A stretch of DNA of 64,000 bases from an uncultured Collinsella sp. (GCA_900541645.1 UQKQ01000006.1:1-64000); one strand, 5' to 3'. Counted from the first letter of the stretch, positions 1 to 8,765 are shown. A program made the numbers and translations. Notes: a model not told the origin generated them from the letters alone.

Positions 1-682
1 CCGGTTCTCAAGGTGCACGCCTGGCGGCTGATCCGGTCCGACCGGGCCGCGCGGCAAGGAGATATATTGCCAGACCGGAGGGGCGCCGTGGGCGGGAATC
101 GCGCACTCCATATTTTGTTCACAAATGAATAGGTCCCTCAGTCGCATCACTGAGGCTAAAACTGAAGCATTGGCTTCTGATATTGGCGATGACCAGCTGG
201 TTTATAGGTGTTAAGGCATCGGTCATCTCTGGAGCGCCACTTTACTCCAAAAGCATCAGCTATTTGTTTCCCGTCGGTAAAAGGCAGGTTTTGTTCGCCA
301 AGCGTTCTTATATATAGAGAAGTTCGGGTTCGAACCCGTACACCGGCAACAAAAAAGCGACCAGCCGGAGCCGATCGCTTTCTATTCTATGCTGGATCAT
401 CCAGAGGGCGCTTCCGAACTCATTTTCTCGCTGCCATTCATGCTTTCGAGGCATCGTTCGACCTCCACAGCCTCATGTTTTGAGGATCTGCCGTGTTTAT
501 CACTGTTATTAATGAGTGTGTGGAAGTGATCCTCATACAGATACGTGCGATCCGCCAGAGAACTGAGAAGCATCTCTCTGCAGCCCTCGTTGCCTATCCT
601 CGCATCTCTCAGGTCTTCCGGAAATTCACAAGCAGTCTTAGAGTCAGTTTGTTTCCGTTTTCAGAGACTTGTTTGAGAGTTT
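1..682. other. Region without a recognisable gene
   Basis: No convincing gene is seen here. One plus-strand frame is open from the window edge to a TAG at 130-132 and could be the tail of a gene starting outside the window, but its roughly 43 residues resemble nothing I know. Short open frames at 208-483 and 493-705 have no ribosome binding site and odd composition. The only structured part is the T-arm/terminator remnant at 322-383. Confidence 0.5.
322..383. repeat. Orphan tRNA T-arm-like sequence plus terminator hairpin
   Basis: A perfect T-arm-like palindrome (GGGTTCGAACCC within 325-338) is followed by CGGCAAC, an A-run and a GC-rich hairpin (about 350-383). The same order and nearly the same wording occur at 1607-1666 beside tRNA-Lys, including the TATTCTATG that precedes the tRNA there. 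No tRNA follows here. I infer a remnant of the same tRNA-flanking module after loss of its tRNA. Confidence 0.55.
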
Positions 683-1480
683 TTAAAGACAGTTCAAAAC
701 AATAAGTGAGACACCATAAAGCAGAGCAAGATGTGCCGGATAGAAAATGTAGAAGAAATATTTGAGCTTCAGCCCTCGCTTACCATTATAAAGATTGATA
801 AGCAGCAACGAAACGACCGCGGCAGCAACATCAGGATTAAATACATTAGCTGTAGCAAACTCAAATCCGCCGCCAACTATATGGCATGACGAAAGGAGCA
901 CTGCACATACTGCAGCAAAGAACATCTTGGCCTTGCTGTCGTGGAATAAATAGAATGCAGCCACAAGCATAATGCCATACACACCGCCATCTAGTTTAGT
1001 GTATTCATCTGCCAGTGCTGTCAAAACAATCAGAGCAGTTTCTGCGATGTATCTTTTCCGTTTTGAAAGACTTTGTATCTTTTCCAGAACAATCAAAAAG
1101 ACCAAGGAAAGCAGGAGCTCACACATAACATTTTGTTGCCGAAGGTCAAATAGTTGTCCGGTTTGGACGAAATCGTATATGGGCTCCGCAATGATTGCGA
1201 AGACAAGCATATTTCGCAGGTACTTCTTTAAGTCATGAGTATGCAAAAATCCCTCAACTATCAAAAAGCAAAATAAGGGAAATGCAATTCTGCCAAGAAC
1301 ATGAAGCATATCCGAAGCCTCGCTTAGAATCGCCCACTGTTCGTCTGATATCTGACTGTACGATGCGTGAGTCATGATTCCATTGGTCAGGACGATCCTG
1401 CTTACATGATCGAGAACCATCGAAATGGCTGCTATTATCTTTAATGTGCTGCCGCTAATTCCGTATCTATTTGTTTTCAT
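683..1480 (-). CDS. TraX-family integral membrane protein
   Basis: A 265-residue polytopic membrane protein. The N-terminal segment, with IIAAISMVLDHVSR near residues 15-28 followed by several hydrophobic helices, matches the TraX family. That family is named for the F-pilin acetylase, but many chromosomal members probably acylate other surface molecules. Hydrophobic stretches cover most of the protein (roughly 15-33, 67-85, 90-110, 120-135, 145-160, 170-190, 205-225, 240-262). No conjugation genes lie nearby, so a pilin substrate is unlikely. The upstream side is the tRNA-Lys-associated repeat module at 1499-1633. Family assignment is good; substrate is unknown. Confidence 0.75.
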   Translation of the reverse strand: MKTNRYGISGSTLKIIAAISMVLDHVSRIVLTNGIMTHASYSQISDEQWAILSEASDMLHVLGRIAFPLFCFLIVEGFLHTHDLKKYLRNMLVFAIIAEPIYDFVQTGQLFDLRQQNVMCELLLSLVFLIVLEKIQSLSKRKRYIAETALIVLTALADEYTKLDGGVYGIMLVAAFYLFHDSKAKMFFAAVCAVLLSSCHIVGGGFEFATANVFNPDVAAAVVSLLLINLYNGKRGLKLKYFFYIFYPAHLALLYGVSLIVLNCL

Positions 1481-1498
1481 TTCGTATTCCTTACTTTG

Positions 1499-1633
1499 GG
1501 TGGGCCGTCAGGGGTTCAGCCTGCTCCGCAGGCGGCCGCTGCGGCGCTTCGCGCCTTGCGCGCTGCGCTGGCAAACGCTCACGCGTTTACTCAGCTCCGC
1601 GCCCTTTCGGGTTCGAACCCGCGTCGCGGCAAC
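1499..1633. repeat. tRNA-flanking palindromic module (tRNA-Lys copy)
   Basis: The left edge (1499-1517) is an exact 19-base copy of the 3' end of the neighbouring tRNA-Lys (1675-1693), in the same orientation. Then come GC-rich hairpins (CCTGC/GCAGG at 1520-1532; GGCGC/GCGCC near 1543-1555), GCGCTGCGCT-type sequence, an AAACGC/GCGTTT hairpin (1573-1588), and a T-arm-like palindrome in the opposite orientation (1607-1622). The same architecture recurs beside tRNA-Gly (13251-13397) and tRNA-Ser (50736-50875). Confidence 0.65.
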
Positions 1634-1666
1634 AAAAAAGCGGCCGGCATCCGCCAGTCGCTTTTC
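1633..1666 (-). terminator. Intrinsic terminator of tRNA-Lys
   Basis: On the minus strand an interrupted GC-rich stem (AAGCG...CCGCTT) ends in a run of six T, starting about 8 bases after the tRNA 3' end. Confidence 0.75.
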
Positions 1667-1673
1667 CATTCTA

Positions 1674-1749
1674 TGGTGGGCCGTCAGGGGTTCGAACCCT
1701 GGACCTTGGGATTAAAAGTCCCCTGCTCTGCCAGCTGAGCTAACGGCCC
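1674..1749 (-). tRNA. tRNA-Lys (TTT)
   Basis: A 76-base cloverleaf with encoded CCA. The acceptor stem GGGCCGT pairs with ACGGCCC, the D-arm has AGCTCAGCTGG, the anticodon loop is CTTTTAA (anticodon TTT), and the T-arm is AGGGTTCGAACCCT. It is followed by its own terminator and preceded by a good promoter. Confidence 0.97.
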
Positions 1750-1758
1750 GCGGGTGGC

Positions 1759-1787
1759 ATTGTACCACGGTCTGGGACTATTCCCAA
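1759..1787 (-). promoter_or_regulatory. Promoter of tRNA-Lys
   Basis: Read on the minus strand: -35 TTGGGA (1782-1787), 17-base spacer, -10 TACAAT (1759-1764), 9 bases before the tRNA 5' end. It overlaps the end of the aminopeptidase gene. Confidence 0.65.
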
Positions 1788-3058
1788 CTCCATTGGCCGT
1801 TCTGGAAAATCACAACTTCACGTCCATCAGGCGTAATGCCCGTAATATCGATGTCGTCCGTGCCAATCATAAAATCGACGTGCGTGCTCGAGACGTTAAC
1901 GCCATGCTCCAGGAGCTCTTCCTTGGACATGTCATACCCACCCTCGATGCATTCGGGGAAACCGACACCTAGCGCGAGATGGCAGCTAGCGTTCTCGTCA
2001 TAGAGCGTATCGTAGAACAGTACGCCACTTTCGCGGATCGGAGTGTTCTTGGAAATGAGCGCGGCCTCACCCAGATGAGCGGCACCTTCATCGGTGTCAA
2101 TAATGCTCGCAAGCGTCGCCTTGCCCACACGGGCGTCGTAATCCACCACGCGACCGTTCTCGAACTTAATCCAAAAATCGTCAACCTTGTTACCGTGGTG
2201 AATGAGCGGCATAGCCGAATACACGATACCGTCGGCACGCATACGATCAGGCGAGGTGAAGACCTCCTCGGTGGGGATGTTGGGGAAGAAGGGATGTCCA
2301 TCGGGCGTCTTACCCTTGCCGCCGGCCCACTCGTGACCCTTCGTCATGCCAATCGTCAGATCGGTTCCATTTGCCGCGGTGTAATGCAGCCGGTCAAAAC
2401 GATTGTCGTTCAGGAAGCGCAAGTTCTTTTCGAACGCCGCGTCATGAAGCTCCCAGTCGCTCTCCGGGTCCTGGCCATCGGCGCGAGCGGTGTGCAGAAT
2501 CGCATTCCACAGCTTATAGATTGCAACCTCATCGGCGTCTCCCGGGAACACCTCGCGCGCCCAAACCACGACCGGAGCGCCGGCGATGCACCACGGATTG
2601 ATGTTGTAATCCAGTCCACGGCGGAAAACTTTGCACTGCGTATTCCTCGCCTTGGATGCCGCAGCCGGCTTGGCTGGATCGATGCCCTTGAGGGCTGCAG
2701 GATCGGCACCCTCGATAAAGATAAAGCAGGCACCGTCCTGGGCCAACGAATCCAACTGCATGCGCTTCCACTCGGGCGTCTGCTCAAAGTAACTTTTCTC
2801 GACATGCTCGTACGTAAGCCTCGTCACGGCGTCGTCGGCCCAGATGACCGTCACGTGACCGGCACCAGCGTCATAAGCCTCCGCAACCACCACGCGCGCA
2901 AATGACGCGCACTCGACGGGAGACTGAACGACGACCTCCTGGCCGGGCTTAACGTTTACGCCCTTGCGGACAACGAGACGTGCATAATTTTTGATCTTGG
3001 GCTCCAGGGCCTTCATGCCCTCCAGAGCCTCTTCGACCGTCAGGGCAGCTCGAATCAT
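1778..3058 (-). CDS. M29-family metallo-aminopeptidase (AmpS-like)
   Basis: About 426 residues, full length for peptidase family M29, whose members are cytoplasmic dimetal aminopeptidases releasing N-terminal residues from peptides. Family features are visible: the N-terminal NYARLVVRKGVNVKPGQEVVV, the central GTDLTIGMTKGHEW, the metal-binding NIPTEEVFTSPD region, and the C-terminal HVDFMIGTDDIDITG. The start at 3058 (MIRAAL) is preferred because GGAG lies 7 bases upstream; an ATG four codons earlier lacks a ribosome binding site. It is monocistronic. Probable role is peptide turnover. The family call is secure; the exact substrate is not. Confidence 0.9.
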   Translation of the reverse strand: MIRAALTVEEALEGMKALEPKIKNYARLVVRKGVNVKPGQEVVVQSPVECASFARVVVAEAYDAGAGHVTVIWADDAVTRLTYEHVEKSYFEQTPEWKRMQLDSLAQDGACFIFIEGADPAALKGIDPAKPAAASKARNTQCKVFRRGLDYNINPWCIAGAPVVVWAREVFPGDADEVAIYKLWNAILHTARADGQDPESDWELHDAAFEKNLRFLNDNRFDRLHYTAANGTDLTIGMTKGHEWAGGKGKTPDGHPFFPNIPTEEVFTSPDRMRADGIVYSAMPLIHHGNKVDDFWIKFENGRVVDYDARVGKATLASIIDTDEGAAHLGEAALISKNTPIRESGVLFYDTLYDENASCHLALGVGFPECIEGGYDMSKEELLEHGVNVSSTHVDFMIGTDDIDITGITPDGREVVIFQNGQWSWE

Positions 3059-3086
3059 GTGCCACTCCATCTATCTATAGGACAGT

Positions 3087-3119
3087 AAAAAGGCGCGCCG
3101 CAAAAAACGACGCGCCTTA
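3087..3119 (-). terminator. Bidirectional intrinsic terminator
   Basis: AAGGCGCG/CGCGCCTT hairpin with T-runs on either strand, just beyond the stop of the membrane-protein gene at 3152. It probably ends the purC operon. Confidence 0.75.
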
Positions 3120-3151
3120 TATCTTAGCGATATCTATAGGTTGTAACGCTA

Positions 3152-3727
3152 CTACTTCTTCTTGGAGGCCTTCTTGTCCTCCTCGGCAGCCGCACGCTCA
3201 ATAAGAGCGTTGAGCTTGTTCTCGGACATGCCCTCGGCCTGCGTGCGATACCTGTTGCGCAGAGGACGAATACGAACGAAGTCGTAGATAAAGTCACCCA
3301 GAATGATGACATAGGACAAAATGATGCCGACCATCTGGACGGGACTGGACACCGTGCCGCCGGGAGCGAAGTAGAGCGAGGCCCCAATTGCCACGACGAG
3401 CACCATGCCGATAGCGAGCACAGCCCACCAAATACGGCGGCGCTTGGTGTAGTCCTCATCCTGCTTGAGAAGAATATTCGACACCGTGTAGATACGATCC
3501 TCGCGAGCACGCTGCTTGGCCTTGCGGGCGCGCTTCTCCTCCTTGGAAAGGCCGTCCAGGTTTTCACCCTTCTCGAGCTCTTTGCGGCGTGCCTTGGATG
3601 ATGCTGGCACGACGCGGACAGAGCTCGCTGCCTGACGGGCGGGCTTAGCAGATGCGGCGGACTTGCGCGCAACCCCGGTAACCTCGTGGGATTGCGTGCG
3701 CTTGTTCGTGGCGCTACGGGTACTCAC
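3152..3727 (-). CDS. Conserved membrane protein with basic termini
   Basis: Function not recognised. 191 residues: an S/A/K/R-rich soluble N-terminal half (about 1-90) containing a charged LSKEEKRARKAKQRAREDR stretch, two hydrophobic helices (roughly 97-117 and 127-147), and a charged C-terminus ending in KKASKKK. It starts at a GTG directly after the purC stop (TAAGTG), so it is probably translationally coupled to purC. The acidic/basic charge pattern and two helices suggest a small integral membrane protein with both ends inside; this is inference. Confidence 0.7.
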   Translation of the reverse strand: MSTRSATNKRTQSHEVTGVARKSAASAKPARQAASSVRVVPASSKARRKELEKGENLDGLSKEEKRARKAKQRAREDRIYTVSNILLKQDEDYTKRRRIWWAVLAIGMVLVVAIGASLYFAPGGTVSSPVQMVGIILSYVIILGDFIYDFVRIRPLRNRYRTQAEGMSENKLNALIERAAAEEDKKASKKK

Positions 3728-4615
3728 TTATGCGTTCTCCTTCATGCTTGTGAACTGGGAGCCCGTGATGATCTGGAAGGCCTCGCGATAGCGCTCGGAC
3801 GTGCCATCGATGACCTCGGCGGGCAGGTGCGGGGTCTCCCCCGTCATATCCCAGTTGGCCTTGAGCCAATTGCGGACGAATTGCTTGTCGTAGCTAGGCT
3901 GGATCTTGCCCTCCTCGTAGCTGGCAGCAGGCCAGAAACGGCTGGAGTCGGGCGTGAGGCACTCGTCGATCAGCGTGACCTTGCCATCAATAACACCAAA
4001 CTCGAACTTGGTGTCGGCAATGATGATGCCACGAGTCGCTGCATACTCGGCAGCAGCCTTGTAGATCTTGAGGGACAGATCGCGAATCTGCGTGGCGATG
4101 TCCTCGCCAACGATCTCGCAACAACGCTCAAACGAGATATTCTCGTCGTGATCACCGATCTCGGCCTTCGTGGACGGGGTGAACAGCGGCTCGGGAAGCT
4201 TGGAGGCCTCGGTCAGGCCCTCAGGCAGCTGGATGCCGCAGACGGTGCCGTTCTCGTCGTAGGTCTTCTTGCCCGAACCGGTCAGATAGCCGCGGACGAT
4301 GCACTCGATAGGAATCGTCTGGGCCTTCTTAACCAGCATGGCGCGGCCGGCGAGGTAGTCACGATACTCAGCAAACTCCTCAGGGAAATCCGCCGGGTCG
4401 ATGGAAACGAGGTGGTTGGGAACGATGTCGGCAAACTTATCGAACCAGAATGCCGAGATGCGGTTGAGCACCTCTCCCTTAAACGGAATCTCGTCGGGAA
4501 GAATGAAGTCGAACGCAGAAATGCGGTCGGTGGCGACCATCAGCAGGTTTTCACCGGCATCGTAGATATCACGAACCTTGCCACGGGAATCCGGACGACG
4601 CTCCATCGTTGTCAC
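3728..4615 (-). CDS. purC: Phosphoribosylaminoimidazole-succinocarboxamide synthase
   Basis: SAICAR synthase ligates L-aspartate to CAIR using ATP in de novo purine synthesis. At about 295 residues it has the family landmarks: RGKVRDIYD near the N-terminus, TDRISAFDFILPDEIPFKG, the PIECIVRGYLTGSGKKTY stretch, IADTKFEFGV, and the late signature LIDECLTPDSSRFWP. I take a GTG at 4615 as start because AAGGAG sits 8 bases upstream; the GTG at 4624 overlaps that site. The downstream membrane protein is coupled to it. purB, purA and purD lie elsewhere in the window. Confidence 0.95.
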   Translation of the reverse strand: MTTMERRPDSRGKVRDIYDAGENLLMVATDRISAFDFILPDEIPFKGEVLNRISAFWFDKFADIVPNHLVSIDPADFPEEFAEYRDYLAGRAMLVKKAQTIPIECIVRGYLTGSGKKTYDENGTVCGIQLPEGLTEASKLPEPLFTPSTKAEIGDHDENISFERCCEIVGEDIATQIRDLSLKIYKAAAEYAATRGIIIADTKFEFGVIDGKVTLIDECLTPDSSRFWPAASYEEGKIQPSYDKQFVRNWLKANWDMTGETPHLPAEVIDGTSERYREAFQIITGSQFTSMKENA

Positions 4616-4724
4616 GTGAGTCACTCCTTACCAAAATACGACAGTAATGCGGGTTCTTTCCCGCACGTTTTCGCAAACTCGGAGCGGCAGGGACGAAACC
4701 CCTCCTTCACCGAATAGCGAAAAG

Positions 4725-6290
4725 CTAGTGCTCCATTGTAGTAGATGCCGCGTCCGCCGTGTGCTCGCGAGGCAGATGAATTGTAAAAGTCGTACCCTTT
4801 CCAAGCTCCGACTCCACGGAAATGTAGCCATGATGGCGCTCGACGATTTGTTTAGTCACGGCGAGGCCCACGCCCAGGCCACCCGCCTCGCGGGCGCGAC
4901 TGGCGTCGGCACGCCAAAAACGACCAAAGATGCGCGACAGATCGTCCTTGGCAATACCGATGCCGGTATCCGAAACGGCAATACTGACATGCTTGCGGTC
5001 ACTGAGCACCGACACCACGACCCAACCGCCCTCGGGGGTGTAGCGCATGGCGTTGCTCATGAGATTGATGACACACTGCGTGATCATGTCGGGATCGGCC
5101 TCGACGACATCGTCGTGACCCTGGGTTTCATCTGCAAAGCGCAAGCGCAGATCGCGGTCAACAAACAGGCGCTCCTGAGCGTTGACGATGGAACGCACGA
5201 AGGGAACCATGTCCACCGGCTCAAGGTTGAGCGGCGCTGTGCTGTTTTCCATGCGCGATAGATCGAGCATCTGCTGCACCAGACGGGCCAGGCGACGTGT
5301 CTCGGATGCAACGGTTTCCAGATGCTCGTCGTCGGTGGGATACACCCCATCCTGCATGGCTTCGACTGTCGCGAGCATGGCCATAAGCGGAGTACGAAGT
5401 TCGTGAGCCACGTCTGAGGTCAGGCGCTTCTCGTGTTTCATATCCTTCTCGAGCGAAGTGGCCATCTCATCGAAGGTCTCACCCAGCTGATCAATCTCGT
5501 CATCGCCGCGCAAGCCCGTACGAGCAGACAGATCGCCATCGCGAATTTGCTTGGCCGTGCTGGTAATACGGTGAATCGGCTTGGTGAGCATGCGCGACAC
5601 GAGTGATCCGATAACGACCGAAATGCAAACTGCAACAACCGCAGCAAGGGCCATGGCGTTAAAGGTCTTCTCCCTAAACGCAGAATCTGCCTTGGTGAGC
5701 AAGGCATCGGAGCCGATGGCCCACAGCTTTACCTGTCCGACATGCTCGCCGGAAGACGTTATGATTTCGACGTTTGCAACGCTATCGGAGCCGGTGGGAG
5801 CCGACGAGACCGGACTATGCGATGCTTTTTTCCCGCTCGAGCTGCTCGACGGCGATTCGTTCTCGCGCACATCGGCGGTCGCGCTTGCCGAAGGCCATGA
5901 GTCGTCATAAACGACAACGCCTTTCTTGTTGACGACCTGCATACCCAAATCGTCGGACACCAAACTCGATGTCGCGACCGTACGTAGCTCGCCCGCAGTC
6001 CAATTGCCGTTTTCCTCATACGACGTCGCAAGCTTTTCGGCAGCGGAATTTGCGATTTCGACGATATTAGAGCGCGTGTAATCCGAAAAGACCGTGCCCC
6101 ACACAACAGAGACCACGCCCACCAGCACCAATACCGTCATGAGCGATGTCAGAGCAAAAGCAAGTGCCATGCGCGAGGGATAGCTCATCGTTGGCCGTGA
6201 ATCGGAACGAGGCGTGTTCCAACTAGCCTTGGAACCCGCCTCGCTCTCCTGCTTGTGCTTTTGTCCGATTTCAAAGCGCGCAGGTGTCAT
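4725..6290 (-). CDS. Membrane sensor histidine kinase
   Basis: 521-residue class I sensor kinase. TM1 at about 40-66, an extracytoplasmic sensor of about 145 residues with a Ser-rich low-complexity patch, TM2 at about 210-233, then HAMP. The dimerisation/phosphoacceptor helix has SDVAHELRTPL with His296, followed by the N box (NLMSNAMRY), G1 (DTGIGI), F box (FGRFWR) and G2 (GGLGVGLA). It starts 11 bases after the response-regulator stop at 6302, so the two are cotranscribed. The stimulus is not evident; the overall shape resembles BaeS/CpxA-type envelope-stress kinases. Confidence 0.92.
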   Translation of the reverse strand: MTPARFEIGQKHKQESEAGSKASWNTPRSDSRPTMSYPSRMALAFALTSLMTVLVLVGVVSVVWGTVFSDYTRSNIVEIANSAAEKLATSYEENGNWTAGELRTVATSSLVSDDLGMQVVNKKGVVVYDDSWPSASATADVRENESPSSSSSGKKASHSPVSSAPTGSDSVANVEIITSSGEHVGQVKLWAIGSDALLTKADSAFREKTFNAMALAAVVAVCISVVIGSLVSRMLTKPIHRITSTAKQIRDGDLSARTGLRGDDEIDQLGETFDEMATSLEKDMKHEKRLTSDVAHELRTPLMAMLATVEAMQDGVYPTDDEHLETVASETRRLARLVQQMLDLSRMENSTAPLNLEPVDMVPFVRSIVNAQERLFVDRDLRLRFADETQGHDDVVEADPDMITQCVINLMSNAMRYTPEGGWVVVSVLSDRKHVSIAVSDTGIGIAKDDLSRIFGRFWRADASRAREAGGLGVGLAVTKQIVERHHGYISVESELGKGTTFTIHLPREHTADAASTTMEH

Positions 6291-6301
6291 ATGTGATTTC
6301 C

Positions 6302-7024
6302 CTATTTCTCGTCCGACTTATCGGTCTTGGCCGGAGCCTCGAAACGATAGCCGACACCATGGACGGTGTAGAGCCACTTGGGCTTCTTGGGATCATCGCC
6401 CAGCTTGGCGCGAAGGTTCTTCACGTGGCTATCGATGGTGCGCTCATAGCCCTCAAAGTCGTACCCAAGCACCTTCTCGACCAGCTCCATACGGTTGTAA
6501 ACACGGCCGGGATGACGAGCAAGCGTGGTGAGCAGCTTGAACTCGGAAGCCGTCAGATCGACTTCCTTGCCCTCGACCAAGATCTTGTGGCCCGAGATAT
6601 CGATGACCAGATCGCCGAAGTCGAGTACCTCGACGGCGGGCTCGTCGGCCTGATGGGCACGGCGGAACAGAGCGCGAACGCGGGCGACGAGCTCGCGCGG
6701 CGAGAACGGCTTAATCAGATAGTCGTCGGCGCCGAGCTCAAGACCGATAATACGGTCCTCGATCTCGCCCTTAGCCGTCAGCATGATGATGGGGACATCC
6801 GAGGTATCGCGAATGGTGCGGCAAACACGCTCGCCGGGGATCTTGGGGAGCATAAGGTCGAGCACGACCAGGTCAAACTGATGCTTCTCGAACTCCTCGA
6901 TCGCGGACTGGCCGTCGCCGACGCCCACAACCCAGTAGCCTTCGCGCTCGAGATAGGCAGCGACGGCGTCACGGATTGCCTTCTCATCCTCGACCAGCAG
7001 AATCTTTTTTGCATCTGAAGCCAT
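6302..7024 (-). CDS. OmpR/PhoB-family response regulator
   Basis: 240 residues. The receiver domain has the acidic pair in LLVEDEK, phosphoacceptor Asp56 in VVLDLMLPK, Thr in IMLTAKG and the conserved Lys in YLIKPFSPRE. The C-terminal winged helix has DLTASEFKLL, NRMELVEKVLG, RTIDSHVKNLRAKLG and the closing WLYTVHGVGYRF. The start MASDAKK at 7024 is chosen over a codon 21 bases upstream because a G-rich Shine-Dalgarno precedes it. It partners the histidine kinase directly downstream. Confidence 0.93.
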   Translation of the reverse strand: MASDAKKILLVEDEKAIRDAVAAYLEREGYWVVGVGDGQSAIEEFEKHQFDLVVLDLMLPKIPGERVCRTIRDTSDVPIIMLTAKGEIEDRIIGLELGADDYLIKPFSPRELVARVRALFRRAHQADEPAVEVLDFGDLVIDISGHKILVEGKEVDLTASEFKLLTTLARHPGRVYNRMELVEKVLGYDFEGYERTIDSHVKNLRAKLGDDPKKPKWLYTVHGVGYRFEAPAKTDKSDEK

Positions 7025-7177
7025 AACACGGCCCCCCTGTCTCAATTAGCTAAGAACAAGCCCATTTTAACGCACCTGAGCCCGCCGGATGCCGCTATGA
7101 CGCGGCAGCTCGGCGGGCGGTACTCACAATTACAACGCGCTTATTCCCCTGTTGGCGCCTTTTTAACCCCTCTAAGC

Positions 7178-8389
7178 TTAAAGAGAGAATAGGCGTGCGG
7201 TGACCGTCTCTGGTATACCCTGGCTGTTGCGCACCGTGGCGTACGTAAGGAATGAGTCCGATTTTCCCGCCGTAGCTGGATAATCGCCATACTCCAGGGC
7301 TCGGTCGGGCGACAGAAGCGAGCCGTAGGTCTTAGCCGAAGTGTCAATCAAAAAATGCGACGCCTGGACTTTAACCAGGTATTTATTTTTCCTTCCCGCA
7401 ACGCACGCGAGCGGCTCACGCGAAAGGAAGAGGTACGGCCCGCCCTCGTTACCGATATAGGTGCCCATATTGCCCAGGCTACCCACACCGTTATACGTCG
7501 CCTCAATGGAGAACACGAAGGTGTCGCCCATATACACGGCCTCGAAAGGCGAAACCGACGAAGGAAGCACCAGCTGAGCTCGCTTCGTATTGTTGCCGTC
7601 AGTCAGGTCGATCGCCGTCATACCGTAATAGACGCCCTCATCATTGTGCACGCGGGGCGAGATGGTCAGGATGCCGTCGCTCACACGCGGGGCGGATGCG
7701 AAGCGGCCCGTCGACTTCCAAATAGTCTCAGGCTTGGACTCGCTAGGCGACTGACGGTAGCAGTACGAATCGTTACTCGTCTTGCTGCCGCCGGACGAGG
7801 GCATCTTATACCAGATGACCGACGACCCATACGCTGTGAAGAGCGGCGGATCGTAATTTTCGCCACCGCGATCGAGCTCGACAGCGTTGCCGGTAAGGGA
7901 GGAGCCTGCAAGGTTTTGCGCATAGAGTTTCCAAGACGCATTGGCAAAGTTCATCTCGACCCACGCGAACACGCCATCACCCGCGCGAACGTCGTAAAAC
8001 GCATAACCGGTTCCCTCAACGGGATCCTCGATAAGTGTGGTAAGCGAGCCATCGCCCAGGTTGAGCACACCAAGCGTATTGGCATGCAGGGCAGAAGCAG
8101 GCGCCATCATCGCGGCAGCGTAGTCGCCATCGCAGTAGTACAGCAGCGTGCCCAGCGGCAGCGTCCACGACGCCGCCGGCTCAAGATCGATATCAACAGC
8201 TTCGTACTCATCAGTGATCGAGACAATCTTCGAATCGTCCTTGATAACTTGCGGCTCGCCGGCGGCATCGTCGCTGGTGCCCGTTTTTTTCGAGCAACCG
8301 GCAAGCACCGTGGCAGCGCCCGCGGCAGCACCGCCGAGCACAAAGCCACGGCGCGATATTCCATTCTTGATGTGGTCGGCGATACCCAT
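7178..8389 (-). CDS. Tat-exported lipoprotein, probable beta-propeller
   Basis: About 403 residues. The N-terminus carries a twin-arginine motif (SRRGFVLGG, with Ala/Gly-rich h-region) ending in a lipobox LAGC, so a Tat-dependent surface lipoprotein is predicted. The rest is rich in Gly, Tyr, Trp and Ser with repeating strand-turn patterns such as GVFAWVEMNFANASWKLY and SSVIWYKMPSSGG, compatible with a beta-propeller; I know no specific function. The ATG at 8389 overlaps the TAA of the TSCPD gene (TAATG), so the two are translationally coupled. A longer frame starting at 8443 is rejected because it would lie inside the upstream gene. Confidence 0.75.
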   Translation of the reverse strand: MGIADHIKNGISRRGFVLGGAAAGAATVLAGCSKKTGTSDDAAGEPQVIKDDSKIVSITDEYEAVDIDLEPAASWTLPLGTLLYYCDGDYAAAMMAPASALHANTLGVLNLGDGSLTTLIEDPVEGTGYAFYDVRAGDGVFAWVEMNFANASWKLYAQNLAGSSLTGNAVELDRGGENYDPPLFTAYGSSVIWYKMPSSGGSKTSNDSYCYRQSPSESKPETIWKSTGRFASAPRVSDGILTISPRVHNDEGVYYGMTAIDLTDGNNTKRAQLVLPSSVSPFEAVYMGDTFVFSIEATYNGVGSLGNMGTYIGNEGGPYLFLSREPLACVAGRKNKYLVKVQASHFLIDTSAKTYGSLLSPDRALEYGDYPATAGKSDSFLTYATVRNSQGIPETVTARLFSL

Positions 8390-8652
8390 TAGGCGATCTC
8401 GGCGCGAGCGGCCTCGATAGCGCGCGTAAGCTGATCGGCGCAAGAGGTCTTTTTCATACCGCAGGTATTACCGGCGAGAACCTCGATTACGCGATCGGCA
8501 GGAGCACCCTCGACTAACTTGGAGATTGCCTTGAGATTGCCGTCACAGCCGCCGGTAAACTCAACGCCCAGCACCTTGCTGCCATCGTCAGAGAGATTGA
8601 GGTGAATATTGCGAGAGCATACACCCTGCGGCTTGTAGTCAAAACTAATCAT
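8389..8652 (-). CDS. TSCPD-domain protein (TIGR03905-like)
   Basis: 87 residues forming one compact TSCPD domain. The key signature is the cysteine pattern: VCSRNI, GGCDGNLKAISKL, GNTCGMKKTSCADQLTRAI. The fold also occurs in class II ribonucleotide reductase tails, where the Cys residues are proposed to bind metal or do redox chemistry; stand-alone members have no firm function. It is the first gene of a two-gene unit with the lipoprotein. Confidence 0.8.
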   Translation of the reverse strand: MISFDYKPQGVCSRNIHLNLSDDGSKVLGVEFTGGCDGNLKAISKLVEGAPADRVIEVLAGNTCGMKKTSCADQLTRAIEAARAEIA

Positions 8653-8765
8653 TGAGATCCCCTCTCAGAAAGAAATTTCAGACGTCTATTATCCCCGCCT
8701 GGGCCGACTTATTATCGCAAGCACCGATTCAACATCCTACGATGCATGGACTCGCGGGGGCAAGA

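Noticed and set aside
1425..1743. Overlapping small plus-strand frames across the tRNA-Lys region
   Set aside because: They read through the palindromic module, the terminator and the tRNA itself.
4616..4724. Purine riboswitch before purC
   Set aside because: No three-way-junction core seen; the gap holds only a short GTGCGGG/CCCGCAT hairpin near 4647-4666.
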